A stretch of 64,000 nt of DNA from Plasmodiophora brassicae (GCA_039704465.1 JASFAU010000007.1:62001-126000), one strand, 5' to 3'; positions 1-10,060 are shown, numbered from the stretch's first letter. Translations and numbers: made by a program. The notes: generated by a model not told the origin, from the letters alone.

Positions 1-237
1 CCGATCGCACGGCCCCGGTCGACGGCCGCCCGGATACTGGCCGCCGCCGCCGCCCCAGCACCCAGGTCGCAGCACCAGGGCAAACAGGGCGCCGCGCGAT
101 ACTGCCACCGATGTGAATCGCCACGAGCGTCGCCGTGCTGCCCCGCGTGCGGGTCCCGGTTGTCGATCGCGCAGCGCGACAACGACGTGGACGGGCCCTG
201 ATTCGAACGTAACGGACACTAAATACGACGGGTTGTA
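1..237. other. Downstream flank of the first gene, no gene seen
   Basis: This stretch lies 3' of the leftmost gene. It is GC-rich with short CCG runs near 40-55. I see no convincing coding exon and no recognisable RNA gene in it. Confidence 0.4.
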
Positions 238-1487
238 TCAGAAGTTGACGGCGGCCTTGATCGCCTCGTAGCACTTGAGCGTGTCGGGGACGTAGACGCG
301 CTCGAACGCCAGCGGGAACGGCGTGTCGTACCCGCAGACCCGCTGGATGGGCGCCTCCAGCGACAGGAAGCACTCGGCCTGTATGGTGGCACACACCTGG
401 TTCGTCGTCAGCATGGCGGACGGTCCCCCACCCCAGGTCGGGGTTGCTGACCTCGGCGGCGAACCCGCCCGTGACGGGCGCTTCGTGGCTGACGACGCAC
501 CGGCCCGTCTTGGTGACCGACTGGACGACGGTGTCGGCGTCCCAGGGCAGGACGGTCTGCAGGTCGATGAGGTCGCAGGTGATGCCGTCCTGGGCGGCGG
601 CCATGTCGCAGGCCGCCGCCAGGACGCGCATCTGGGCGCCGTACCCGACGACGGTCACATCGGCGCCCTCGCGCAGCACGTCGGCCTCGCCGAGCGGCAG
701 CGTGTAATCGTCGACGGGGACGTCGTCCACGGCCGCCCGGTACAGCGCCTTCGGCTCGAAGAAGATGACCGGGTTCGGGTCGCGGATCGAGGCCAGCAGC
801 AGGCCTTTCGCCTGTCGAGGCCCGCGTGGAACGACGACCTTCAGGCCGGGCGTCTGCGCGAAGTACGCCTCGGGCGACTGCGAGTGGTACAGGCCGCCAT
901 GGCCGACGGCGCCGTACGGCGACCGGATCGTCAGGCGCCCGCAGTCGAACTCGTTGCCCGACCGGTACCGGTACTTGGCCGCCTCGTTCACAATCTGTGT
1001 GGCGGGCGTCGCGTTAGTCGGGCCCGCGCCTGATCCACGACACGCCCACTAGGTGTACGTGCCTGGTCGAACGCGGGGAAGATGTAGTCGGCGAATTGCA
1101 TCTCGGCGATGGCCGTGTGCCCGTTGGACGCCAGGCCGATGGCGAACCCGGCGATGCCCTGCTCGCTCAGCGGCGTGTTGAACACGCGCTCTTTGCCGAA
1201 CCGGTCCCTGCGGTGGCGGACGCGCCCCAGGTCAGATCGGCGGGCGTTGCACACGATTCGCAATGGACGCGCGGGTACTTCAGCCCGACGGAGCAGCGGA
1301 ACACGCCGCCGAACGCGACGTCCTCGCCAAACAGCAGGGCGGTGTCGTCGGTCTCCAACGCGATCCGCATCGCATCGTTGAGCGCCGTGTACAGGTTCAT
1401 CTGCGTTGTCGTCGTCGTCGCCGCCGTCGACAGCGACCGCCGTATCGCCCGGAACATGACCGGATGCCGGCCCGCAGCAACCGCCAT
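238..1487 (-). CDS. BCKDHB: 2-oxoisovalerate dehydrogenase E1 beta subunit (mitochondrial), 4 exons
   Basis: Beta subunit of the thiamine-dependent E1 of the branched-chain alpha-keto acid dehydrogenase complex, which decarboxylates the keto acids of Leu, Ile and Val in the mitochondrial matrix. My model joins exons 1487-1279, 1207-1063, 994-452 and 396-238 (351 aa, in frame throughout). Visible E1-beta signatures include [61 protein letters not shown] and CGYDTPFP near the C-terminus. The segment [20 protein letters not shown] favours the branched-chain enzyme over pyruvate dehydrogenase. The N-terminus ([13 protein letters not shown], in-frame Met at 1457) looks like a mitochondrial presequence, so 1457 is an alternative start. 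The second intron (995-1062) appears to begin with GC instead of GT. Introns are 71, 68 and 55 bases. Family call strong; exact start less sure. Confidence 0.88.
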
Positions 1488-1706
1488 CGTTGCGTGTGGT
1501 GACGGCCACGAATCACGCGAGGTGGACCTATTCGTGGCGCGCAACCCAGTGGCGCCTTCGGGGGGCGCGTCCCCCCGCGGTCTGTACCCCGCCGGTCACT
1601 ACGTACACGACGGGACGATGTACCTGAGCACAGACACAACCGCGTGTCGAATACATCATGCGAATACGGGTTGAATGCGTCGGGGGAGCGCGCGCGTCGC
1701 TCGAGG

Positions 1707-3156
1707 CTAGCCGCTGCTGGCGCCGCCGCCCTTGAGGAAGTCTTTCAGCTTGCGGACGATGGACTTCTGCGGGTGGACGCGCTCGGCCTCGCGCTGGTAC
1801 TCCTCCAGGGCCGCCCTCATCTTGGGCGTCATGTCGTTCCAGTCGGGCATGGTGATGTTCAGGTGCACGACCTCGTTGCCGACGTACCCGCGCCGCTTGA
1901 CGTCGGCGATGCCCTTGCCGCGCATCAGCAGTTTCGCGTTGGGCTGTGTGCCCGCCGGGACCTTCAAGTCGGCCTGGCCGGTCAGCGTCGGCACCTCGAT
2001 CATCCCGCCCATGATCGCCGTTGTGAACGGTATGTCAACACCAACGTGGACGTCCGGACCGTCACGGGACAGGACGGGATGCTCGGCGACGCCGATCTGG
2101 ACGAACAGGTTGCCGCGGCCGCCGCCGCCCACGCCATCGTCGCCTTGCCCGACAACGCGGACCGTCGTGCCGTCGTCGACGCCGGCGGGGATCGTGACGC
2201 GGACCGTGGCCGATTCCGGTTTCAGGCCGGACCCGGCGCACGACGAGCACGGCGTGCTGCGCTGGCCGACGCCACCGCACTGATCGCAGGGCATCACCAT
2301 GTGGAACATGCCCTGGGCGACGGCCATCTCACCCGACCCGCCGCACCGGGAGCACTTGCGCGGCTTCGTGCCGGGTTGCACGCCGGTGGCACTGCACGAC
2401 GAGCAGCCGGCGTGCCGTCTGACGAAGACGTCCTACGGCGGCGGGCGCGTCAGAGACCGACGCGTCACGAGCGGTGACGGCGCAAACGCGATACCTTGGA
2501 GATGCCCTGGACGGCTTCCATGAACGACAGGTTGAGGGTCGCCTGGATGTTGGCGCCTTTCGACGATCGGCGAGTCTCGGCGCCACGTGGCCGGCCGCCC
2601 GCTCGGAAACCGCCGCCGAACATCTGCTCGAACGCGGAGAATATGTCTTCGGCGCCCTGGACGTACAAACAAGATTGGTCACTACCCGCGATCCGCCCTA
2701 GCAATACCCCCCGTTTCGCATTACCGCCGCTCCTGGATGCATTCCGCCGCTGCCCTCCATCTGCTCGGCGGCATGGCCAAACCTGGAGGCGAACGTTAGA
2801 ACCACGTACGAGGTTGACGACGCACGAAGGCGCGTGTGGCTGACTGACTGGTCGTATTGTTTGCGTTTCTCCTCGTCGCCTAAAATCTGATACGAGTTGT
2901 TGATCTCGGTGAACTTCTCCTTCGCGGACGGGTCCGGGTTGGAATCTGGATGGAACTGCTTGGCGAGTTTATAGTAGGCGCGTTTGATGTCGGCGGCCGA
3001 CGCGTTCTTGTTGACGCCGAGCACGTCGTAATGGTCGCGCTGCTTGCTGTCGTTGGTGTAGGGCGACCCGAAGAACGTGGCCCGGGTGCCGGCGATACGC
3101 GACGACCTGGGTAGACGGCGTCCGAGCAGGCGTGCGCCCCGGAACCCACCAATCAT
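1707..3156 (-). CDS. Mitochondrial DnaJ/Hsp40 co-chaperone (DNAJA3/Mdj1 type), 4 exons
   Basis: Type I J-protein that stimulates the ATPase of mitochondrial Hsp70 and binds unfolded protein. Exons 3156-2849, 2782-2725, 2656-2495 and 2432-1707 give 417 aa. The J domain follows a basic presequence ([19 protein letters not shown]) and holds the HPD motif in [14 protein letters not shown] 58-base exon restores [13 protein letters not shown], which anchors both its introns. The glycine-rich part contains [14 protein letters not shown]. All four zinc-binding CxxCxGxG-like repeats are present: [32 protein letters not shown]. The C-terminal substrate-binding domain follows. The presequence plus type I architecture points to mitochondria. 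Its neighbour at 238-1487 is also mitochondrial and on the same strand, but about 220 bases separate the coding regions, so each probably has its own promoter. Confidence 0.9.
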
Positions 3157-3523
3157 CGCCCCGTCTCTGACGACTGACGGCGCAGGGCGCGGGCCTTGCT
3201 GCAGCTCCCCCGCAGTCCGCGCCGCCGCCGCGCTCCCCACGCGCCACGCACGCACCCGCCGACAGTAGCAGCAGCACGCCACGCACGCAGCGGAACTTTC
3301 CCGTCCGTTCCACGTCTTCGGGGACGCATCGGAACCCGATTTGATGATCGCTGCTTCCCCAGGTGACGGGCAGGCCTGCAATCAGCGTTGGGGGCGTCGC
3401 CGGCTCGGAAGTCGCTCGGTGCCTGCGGTCGGATCGGATCGCGTCGGTGGTGCGGAATCTTCCGGGACTGGCCTGCAAGCGCAGGGCGCCTGACATTCCG
3501 GAGAGTCGTAGACATTGGGCAGT

Positions 3524-3865
3524 ATGGTTTCGTCGTCGTCGATGTGGATTGTTCTTGCAGCGTCCATCGTGGCAGTGGCCGCCGGCGGCGCCGCCGAGCC
3601 GGACCGCGTCACTCTGGAACAGTTCCTGATGTCGATCGGGCCACTAGGGCGTTTCGAGGTTGTCGACACGTACACGATCGCACACCAGGCCAGGGATCTG
3701 CTTGACCTGCACGAGAATGTCGATTCGGTTCAACAGTGCTTGCAGGAGATGATGGACGCTGCCAACGGGTTCCTGCTCGACCCGGACGACGACGACAAGA
3801 CGGTGACGCTCTTGCACAAGGCCGACCACCTGCAGATGCTCTATAATGAACTGCTGCAAACCTGA
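3524..3865 (+). CDS. Small secreted protein, founder-like member of a three-gene local family
   Basis: Unknown function. The 113-aa product starts at the first in-frame ATG (3524) and has a signal peptide (MWIVLAASIVAVAAGGAA) followed by a helical, acidic domain. The mature part aligns by eye with the proteins at 5699-6481 and 9147-10055: shared spacing of F-x3-I-x-PL, then LLD, VxQ, QxLxEMMxAA and DP-x3-DK. This copy is short: it lacks the later hydrophobic segments of its relatives and ends soon after the shared domain. It has no cysteine pattern or catalytic motif that I recognise. It is convergent with the phosphatidylserine decarboxylase gene, whose coding region ends at 3879, only 13 bases away. 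Homology to the other two is my visual judgement and needs an alignment. Confidence 0.6.
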   Translation: MVSSSSMWIVLAASIVAVAAGGAAEPDRVTLEQFLMSIGPLGRFEVVDTYTIAHQARDLLDLHENVDSVQQCLQEMMDAANGFLLDPDDDDKTVTLLHKADHLQMLYNELLQT

Positions 3866-3878
3866 CAGTACCGCCCGT

Positions 3879-5342
3879 TTATGGACTCGTTGGAATATCA
3901 GGATAGCCGAACCAATACGTCGTGCCAATTGCATCCCCTTGGCGGACGAGCGTCTCGACGCCGGCCCGCGAGTTGTCGACCAGCCTGGGGCTCCAGATCA
4001 TGAGTTGGCTGTTCGGGAAGAGGACGACAGTGGTGGACCCGCCGAAACGGAACTCGTGCAGCGCGTCGCCACCTGCAACGACATCGCCCTCGCTGACGAC
4101 GGATGACACTGATCCGACAGCGGTTGCCCCGATCGAAACGACGATGTAGGTTCCCGTGCGATTCAGCCAGTCCCGGGTCTGCAGGATCGTTACCAGGCGC
4201 TTGTTGTAGATGGCCCCGTTCCCGGATCGCATTGCAATCGCGCTGACCGACAGCAACGGCCCGTCCACCAAGTACTGATGCAGAACGCGGGCCGCACGCG
4301 GGACGTGCACGCGATGGTAGTCCTGGGGCGCCAGACGAACAACGGCGGCATAGCCGTCAGCGAAATCGAGGGACCGGAACCGTTCCGGAAGTTGCTCTCC
4401 GCCCAGCAAGTCGTGCACGGCCAGCGGTTCGTGTTTCAGCCACAGACGCGCATCCCTGCCGAGGCGGGGGAACACGAGGATGCGCCCATCAGCAGGCGAA
4501 CCGATACCCATCAGAAGTAGATTACGGTTGGAAGGGCGCGCGCGGGGTGGGCTCGCGCGGAACGGGCGCTCCTCGGGGCGGATGGACCGGGCGAACCAGT
4601 CGTTGACCGACTCGTACTGCATGTAGTCCTGTCGCTCGAACAGCGACATGTTGACATGCAGCGGAGCGATGAACTCGTCGTAGATGGCGACCTTCTTCTC
4701 GGCATCCGTCTGCAGACGTCGCGAGTAGACCTGGCCGGCCCTCCCGCTGACGTACTTGAACAGGTGCGTCAGTTGCAGACGCGTCGCCAGCGCTGGGATG
4801 GCGTAGATCAGGGCCAACGTCTTTGACAATGCCAGCGACATGTGCTCCTCGACGATTTGGTTGCGGTTGGTGAAATCCAGAACCAGGTACGGGTCGAACT
4901 CAGCGGATCGCCACTCCTGCACCGCCTGGACCGCGAAGACTGCCGAAAGCAGAAGTGCAACGACCGCGAACGTTGTTGGGCGGCAGAAGGCCCAGGTGAG
5001 CGCGCTGGCAACCACGGCCAATACGACCAGGGCGACGGCGCCAATGATACCTGAGAAGGAGAACACGAAGGCGGCGATGGACAGATGAGCAGTGAAGACG
5101 ACGGTGAACCCGGACACGGGCCGTTGCTTGTTCAGGACCATCGCAAGGCACGCGGACGCATGCGCTAGGAGACAGCAGACAGCAAGTAGCGTCGTGGCCC
5201 ACACGGTCGTGGCGAACCGGTGCATCTTCTGGAATCGGTGTTCGTTACGTTCCGCGACAGATTCCCGGATGGAGACCGCGCAGCTGAACGCCATAAGCGT
5301 CGCAATAACCGCCAACGTGACCGAGTAGTAGTTGGACTGCAT
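3879..5342 (-). CDS. PSD: Phosphatidylserine decarboxylase with multi-pass N-terminal membrane region
   Basis: Converts phosphatidylserine to phosphatidylethanolamine. The single-exon 487-aa product carries the C-terminal PSD domain. The Asp of SPADGRI and the His of QDYHRVHVP fit the Asp/His of the proposed processing triad, and FRFGGSTTVVLF contains the GGST self-cleavage motif (LGST/GGST class) that generates the pyruvoyl prosthetic group. The N-terminal part, roughly residues 1-200, holds about five hydrophobic segments (for example LLAVCCLLAHASACLAMV and AVALVVLAVVASALTWAF), far more membrane than the single anchor of bacterial or mitochondrial PSDs. The N-terminal hydrophobic module plus a canonical catalytic domain could indicate an endomembrane enzyme. 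No intron is required to keep the frame open. Confidence 0.9.
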   Translation of the reverse strand: MQSNYYSVTLAVIATLMAFSCAVSIRESVAERNEHRFQKMHRFATTVWATTLLAVCCLLAHASACLAMVLNKQRPVSGFTVVFTAHLSIAAFVFSFSGIIGAVALVVLAVVASALTWAFCRPTTFAVVALLLSAVFAVQAVQEWRSAEFDPYLVLDFTNRNQIVEEHMSLALSKTLALIYAIPALATRLQLTHLFKYVSGRAGQVYSRRLQTDAEKKVAIYDEFIAPLHVNMSLFERQDYMQYESVNDWFARSIRPEERPFRASPPRARPSNRNLLLMGIGSPADGRILVFPRLGRDARLWLKHEPLAVHDLLGGEQLPERFRSLDFADGYAAVVRLAPQDYHRVHVPRAARVLHQYLVDGPLLSVSAIAMRSGNGAIYNKRLVTILQTRDWLNRTGTYIVVSIGATAVGSVSSVVSEGDVVAGGDALHEFRFGGSTTVVLFPNSQLMIWSPRLVDNSRAGVETLVRQGDAIGTTYWFGYPDIPTSP

Positions 5343-5459
5343 GTTGTTGTCGCCTGTAATGGGTATAACGGGTTATAAGGGGCGCGATGGACACCGGAGC
5401 CCCGGTCGAGGGACGCTGCGCCCGAAGCGATGGGCCATGACCTGGAGCCCGGTTGCACC

Positions 5460-6490
5460 CCAAGACCCCCGATGGACCACGCCGCGATTAATCGCAGCGG
5501 GCTCGGACGGCTGCCGGGGCGTGGGATCGGGTCGGGGCAAGGGGGGAGGAATATAGTCGGTAGCGGAATTCTCGTCGGGCCCCACCGCGAATGCCGCGCG
5601 GGTTTCCGATACGATCGAGCCAGACAGGCGCCAGTCAAGCAAAAGGGCCTCTTGCTGCATCGTCGAGTAGTTCATTTCGTTGACGTGGGGCTGTGGGGAT
5701 GTCGCTGTCGACGTGGGCCGTTGCTGCAGCGGCTATCGTAGCTGTTGCCGTCGTCGGCGCTGTCAAGTCGGACAATCTCACTGTCGAGGAGCAGTACGTC
5801 ACCGCTGCGGAGAAGGATCACATTGTCGGTACGGGCCACGTCCTTGGCAACAAGGACGACACGGCTGATCACGGGACGCGCATCACCAAGACAGAGTTCA
5901 TCGCGGCGATCGCGCCTCTCAGCCTTCATGGGATCAGGGAGGAGGATAAGCTTCGCTTGGAAAAACAGGCCATCGCGTTGCTTGACATTGAGTCCGGTGA
6001 CGTTGAACAGATTCATCAGTTCTTGAAAGAGGTTATGGTCGCTGCTATGGCGTTCATGGCCGATCCCGGGAGTGGTGATAAGATGAAGAGGGTCTGTGAC
6101 AAGATTAAAGGCGTGGAGGACGTCTACAAGGCACATGCGTCGATGAGTATTGGCTCGTTTGTTCCATACAAACCAAGCGCGGCTCTTGTGGGGAGTGCCT
6201 TGGCCGGCGTCCAGACCCGGTATAACGCGCTGCGCGATACGATCGGCAACTGGGTGCGTTCGACGAATTGGAACTCTGCTGGACTCGAAGGCCAGTTGAG
6301 GCCGCCACCAGCGGTCGTCAACAACAAGGTGGTTCGCGGCGTATCGACGGCGGTAGCACTTGCTGTGATGCTGGTTGCCGCCCAGAACGGCCTGCTCGGG
6401 AAGACCGTCCAGGACAAGAGCAATGCGATGGCGGGGAACGTGAAGGATGCCGCCTGTGGCATGTTGGGGCACATGCCATAGAGCAGGGCT
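5460..6490. repeat. Segmental duplication, left copy
   Basis: From about 5466 the sequence (GATTAATCGCAGCGG..., GGACGGCTGCC..., then the 5' flank and coding region of the gene at 5699) matches 8838 onward in direct orientation with scattered substitutions and small indels. The match runs to about 6460, where the two copies part. The right copy lies beyond the retroelement relic. Confidence 0.75.
5699..6481 (+). CDS. Secreted/membrane family protein, truncated paralogue of the 9147-10055 gene
   Basis: Unknown function, 260 aa from the ATG at 5699. It has a signal peptide or N-anchor (MSLSTWAVAAAAIVAVAVV), the family domain (TEFIAAIAPLSLHGIREEDK onward, LLDIESGDVEQIHQ) and an internal hydrophobic helix (STAVALAVMLVAAQNGLLG). 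It is nearly co-linear with 9147-10055, including about 230 bases of upstream sequence. The 3' end has changed: after NVKDAA the reading diverges and stops (CGMLGHMP), removing the basic tail and final transmembrane helix that the sister copy keeps. The protein may therefore have one less membrane anchor, or the gene may be starting to decay. Upstream and coding similarity show a segmental duplication rather than convergence. Confidence 0.65.
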   Translation: MSLSTWAVAAAAIVAVAVVGAVKSDNLTVEEQYVTAAEKDHIVGTGHVLGNKDDTADHGTRITKTEFIAAIAPLSLHGIREEDKLRLEKQAIALLDIESGDVEQIHQFLKEVMVAAMAFMADPGSGDKMKRVCDKIKGVEDVYKAHASMSIGSFVPYKPSAALVGSALAGVQTRYNALRDTIGNWVRSTNWNSAGLEGQLRPPPAVVNNKVVRGVSTAVALAVMLVAAQNGLLGKTVQDKSNAMAGNVKDAACGMLGHMP

Positions 6491-7240
6491 GGCCAGGACT
6501 TCCGGACTCGGTGAGCTGTGGTCGAGGCTGGATAAACAGACTGCAGATTGCCACAGCAGGAATACGACAAGTGATCACTGTAGTCAGGTAACTAAGGTCG
6601 ATGGCTGCGAGGACGACGCGCGAATCGGTGCCGATGGTGGACGATGACTTGGCTGAGGTTACAGCGCGACTAGACGCGCTGAAGCCGGGTGTCGGGAGCG
6701 GTGACGGAGACCAATGGGTCGACGAATACCGGAATCAGTTTTGTTTAGTTTATTTGTGTTTCGCGCTTTTCATGCAGGCGCCTCGGTCTCGGGTCCGAGG
6801 ACCGTAGGATCAGCTTCCGGGACGTCAGCTTCTCCCGGCCTGCCAGTGCCGGCATGTCACCTGTGCTGGAATCTCGCAGATTGGCGAATATGGGACGAGT
6901 CTGAGGGATCATTGAGCACCCCACAGGTTCGTAGACTTTGATTTCCCTCACTGTGTTTGATCTGACTATACTACTTACGACATCCACCCCCCTGTGGGAG
7001 GTGGTCACCTAATTTACAGGCGCCCCTTCGCCTTCCAACCCGCTCAAGTGATCCCCTAAGAAAACTCCTAAACGACACTTACTGGGCTGTCGGGCACCCA
7101 TAACATTTAGGCCCTGTGGCCTTGGCGGGGCAGGGTAATCTGCACCGCGAGATCTCGTAATTGGTCGCATAGCAGTGCGGGTTTGTTCTTCGTTCTGGGT
7201 GGTGTTGGTGGTCTTGGCCTACTGGCAGAGGATGAGAAGA
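6482..7240. other. Gene-poor stretch between duplicated gene and retroelement relic
   Basis: Only weak ORFs here. One begins with ATG at 6601 (MAARTTRESVPMVDDD, 68 codons) and is acidic at first, but it runs into low-quality sequence (TTTGTTTAGTTTATTTGTG at 6738-6756). I see no long terminal repeat, tRNA or clear exon. Base composition is more AT-rich than the flanks, which fits decayed transposon sequence. Confidence 0.4.
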
Positions 7241-8746
7241 CAGGGTTGACGAGTCAACAGTCAGGGACAAGCGATCATTCCACACGCCGGCACTGACCTT
7301 AGAGTTAGGATAACAGTGATCACGCATACGGGTGGACTAGCCCACACCGAAATGAACGTGACAACCAGCATCCTACAGGAGCAGTTCTACAGGAAGGGAA
7401 TGAGGAAGGATGGGAAGCGCATCTGCAAAGGGTGCTTACATTATCTCCCAACCAGAGCAGAGAACATCATCCACAGGCCATTGGGGAGGGCGTGTCATGC
7501 AACAGCGCCGGGACAGGTGGTACACATGGATTTCCTGTACATCATGCCGACCAAAGAGCAGCAGGTCGCCAATGATTTCAAGTGGGTCCTAGCACTGAAA
7601 GATGACTTCTCGGGTTTGGTGCATCTGGTACCAGCAGCGGTGCCGGACACGCTAATAACCGTGCAGACCCTGATGGAATGGAGTACAACATCCGGCACGC
7701 CCGACATTGTGTCCGACCAGGCGGCGTACTTCACGTCGGAACTCATGCGGGAATACAACAAGCTGTGCGGTGTCGAGCAGCACTGGACAACAGCATGGAC
7801 GCATTTCCCAAACGGAACTGTAGAAGTTGTTAATAAGCACATATTGGCACTGTTACGAGAGATCTGTTCTCATGTGAGGTGGCAGAAAGAGGAGTGGTCA
7901 TGGCTGCTCAAGCTCGTTGAATACACACTCAACCACCGCCCTCAGAAGAGACTAGAACGGCGAGCGCCAATCACAGTCAACACTGGCAGAAAACACGACA
8001 CACCATCTGGCAGGAGAACTGGTTCGGCAGAAACCCACTGGCAACTGAGGAAATCGTCAAGTTGACGGACGAATTCATTGAGGCATTAGCCATGATGCAC
8101 AAGGAGGTTGCCGAGGGAACAGAAGCCAAGAGGAATCCCCGGAGGCAGAAGGCTTCAGAGAGCGGACTGAAGATCAACTTCGGATTGGGTGATATGTCCT
8201 AATCAGCAAGGAGCTGGAACGGGCTGGTGAAAAGTTGTTTCTGAAATGGAAAGGCCCATATCAGATTATCAATGCTGAACGTGGATACGTATTCGAAGTG
8301 AAGAACATGGTCATCGGTGACACCCGAATTGTACACGGAAGCAGAGTGCACCTCTATGCGGACAGCAACCTCAACCTGACCGAGGAACTCAAAGCACAGA
8401 TCGCGTATGACGATTCCACATGGGAGGTAGAGAGCATCAGCGATGCAAGAGTCAACAACAGCAACCGAACAGTGGAACTTCTGGTGCGATGGCGAGGATT
8501 CAGTGCAGATGAAGCATCGTGGGAGCAGGCGCAAGTGATGATTGAGGACGTCCCATCGATGGTCGAAGAATTCATCAGCGCGAGAACCCACAACACTCAT
8601 TGGTGGAGCAACTGGCGCCAAGAGCACGAAGCAACGCAGGAACGCGAACCAGCGGCGCACGACGTGAACACGCGTGGAGACATGGGAAGGACGACTGGGG
8701 TTGTAGACGTGGTTTTCGCGGATGCGAGCGCCCTCGCAGTACCTTG
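7240..8746 (+). mobile_element. 5'-truncated, disrupted Ty3/gypsy chromovirus-type integrase plus chromodomain
   Basis: Relic of an LTR retrotransposon of the Ty3/gypsy (Metaviridae) chromovirus group. An open frame from about 7267 to 8065 holds the end of the integrase zinc-binding region (HTGGLAH, later CKGC) and an rve catalytic core with candidate acidic triad residues: D in VVHMDFLYI, D in IVSDQAAYFTS, E in NGTVEVVNKH. After 8065 the frame shifts and a stop follows near 8200. A second frame, 8235-8746, carries an integrase C-terminal segment (LKWKGPYQIINAERGY) and a chromodomain (VELLVRWRGFSADEASWEQA). Protease, reverse transcriptase and RNase H are missing, and I recognise no LTRs. Its codon usage is visibly less GC-rich than neighbouring genes. 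It sits between the two copies of a segmental duplication. Confidence 0.85.
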
Positions 8747-8829
8747 AGAAAGCCGCTCATGGTCTCAGAGCCGGCCGGATGTCATCGAAAAGAGCGCCAG
8801 CGACGACAGGTGTCCCGCCACAGCCACGA

Positions 8830-10060
8830 CGGGACTGGGGTGGACCGCGCCCCGATTAATCGCAGCGGCTCGGACGGCTGCCCGGTGCGTGCGGATCGGG
8901 TCGGGGGAGCGGGGGAGGGTGAGGGTACGGTCGTCGGTACCGGCATTCTCCGGATCGGATCGGATCGGGGTACGGCAGTTCCCGGAATGTTCCCCGGTCG
9001 CAGCGTATGGGGTGCGCCCTAGATTTTAGGCGCCGTCGGGCCGCACCGCCAATGCCGCGCGGGGTCCCGAGCCGAATCGAGCCAAAGCAAAAGGGCCTGT
9101 TGCTGCATCATCGAGTGGTTCGGTTCGTTGACGTGGGGCTGTGGGGATGTCGCTGTCGACGTGGGTGGTTGCTGCAGCGGCTATCGTAGCTGTTGCCGTT
9201 GTCGGCGCTGTCAAGTCGGACGATCTCACTGTCGAGGAGCAGGTCGTCACCGCTGCGGAGAAGGATCGCGTTGTCGAGACGGGCCACGTCCTTGGCAACA
9301 AGGACGACACCGCTGACGAGACGCGCGTCACCAAGACAGAGTTCATCGCGGCGATCGCGCCTCTCAACCTTCATCGGGTCAAGGAGGAGGATAAGCTTCG
9401 CTTGAAAAAGCAGGGCACCGAGTTGCTTGACATTAAGTCCGGTGACGTTGAACAGATTCAGATTCATCAGTGCTTGAAAGCGGTTATGGTCGCTGCTAAT
9501 GAGCTCGTGGCCGATTCCGGGAATCTTGGCAAGCTGGAGGTGGTCAATGACAAGATAAAAGTCGTGGACGACCTCTACAAAGCACGTGCGTCGGTGAGTA
9601 AGGGCTCGTCTGTTTATTACAAACCCGGCGCGAGTCTTGTGGCCGCGAGTGCCTTGACCGGCACCCTGGCCGGGTATGCGCTGGGCACCTACCGCGATAC
9701 GATCGGCAACTGGGTGCGTTCGACAAATTGGAACCCTGCTGGACTCGAAGGCCAGTTGATGCCGGCACCGAACAAGGCGGTCGTCGACAAGAAGGTGATT
9801 CGCGGCCTGTCAACGGCGGCAGCACTTGCTGTGATGCTGGTTGCCGCCCAGAACGGCCTGCTCGGGAAGACCGTCCAGGACAAGAGCAATGCGATGGCGC
9901 GGAACGTGAAGGATGCCGCCGCCGACGCCATGGACAGGGCGCATGGCAAGAAACGTGTGCACAAGAAGGAGGTCACGGTCGAGAGTTCCGCCGCCGTTTC
10001 TGCCGTGTCTGCGACTGCCGTGCTGGGGATTGTCGCCATTGCATCGCTCGTCTGACGTGG
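8830..10060. repeat. Segmental duplication, right copy
   Basis: Direct-orientation partner of 5460-6490. Shared landmarks are the GATTAATCGCAGCGG block near 8854, GGACGTG-free spacer changes, CAAAAGGGCCT near 9088, and the gene starting at 9147. The right copy keeps coding sequence beyond the point where the left copy diverges. Confidence 0.75.
9147..10055 (+). CDS. Secreted/membrane family protein, full-length paralogue
   Basis: Unknown function, 302 aa from the ATG at 9147. In order: signal peptide or N-anchor (MSLSTWVVAAAAIVAVAVVG), the shared helical family domain (TEFIAAIAPLNLHRVKEEDK; LLDIKSGDVEQIQIHQ), a small Gly/Ala-rich segment (SLVAASALTGTLAGYALG), a hydrophobic helix (TAAALAVMLVAAQNGLLG), a basic stretch (HGKKRVHKKEV) and a C-terminal hydrophobic helix (AVLGIVAIASLV). 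The layout suggests an extracytoplasmic domain tethered by one or two membrane helices. A two-codon repeat (QIQIHQ) distinguishes it from the sister copy. I know of no described domain that matches. Confidence 0.7.
   Translation: MSLSTWVVAAAAIVAVAVVGAVKSDDLTVEEQVVTAAEKDRVVETGHVLGNKDDTADETRVTKTEFIAAIAPLNLHRVKEEDKLRLKKQGTELLDIKSGDVEQIQIHQCLKAVMVAANELVADSGNLGKLEVVNDKIKVVDDLYKARASVSKGSSVYYKPGASLVAASALTGTLAGYALGTYRDTIGNWVRSTNWNPAGLEGQLMPAPNKAVVDKKVIRGLSTAAALAVMLVAAQNGLLGKTVQDKSNAMARNVKDAAADAMDRAHGKKRVHKKEVTVESSAAVSAVSATAVLGIVAIASLV

Noticed and set aside
323..1033. Long plus-strand frames opposite the BCKDHB-like gene
   Set aside because: They are arginine/glycine/valine-rich shadows of the real minus-strand exons, as expected in GC-rich DNA.
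8747..9146. Possible LTR of the retroelement
   Set aside because: The sequence matches the flank of the duplicated host gene at 5460, not a second copy at the other end of the element.
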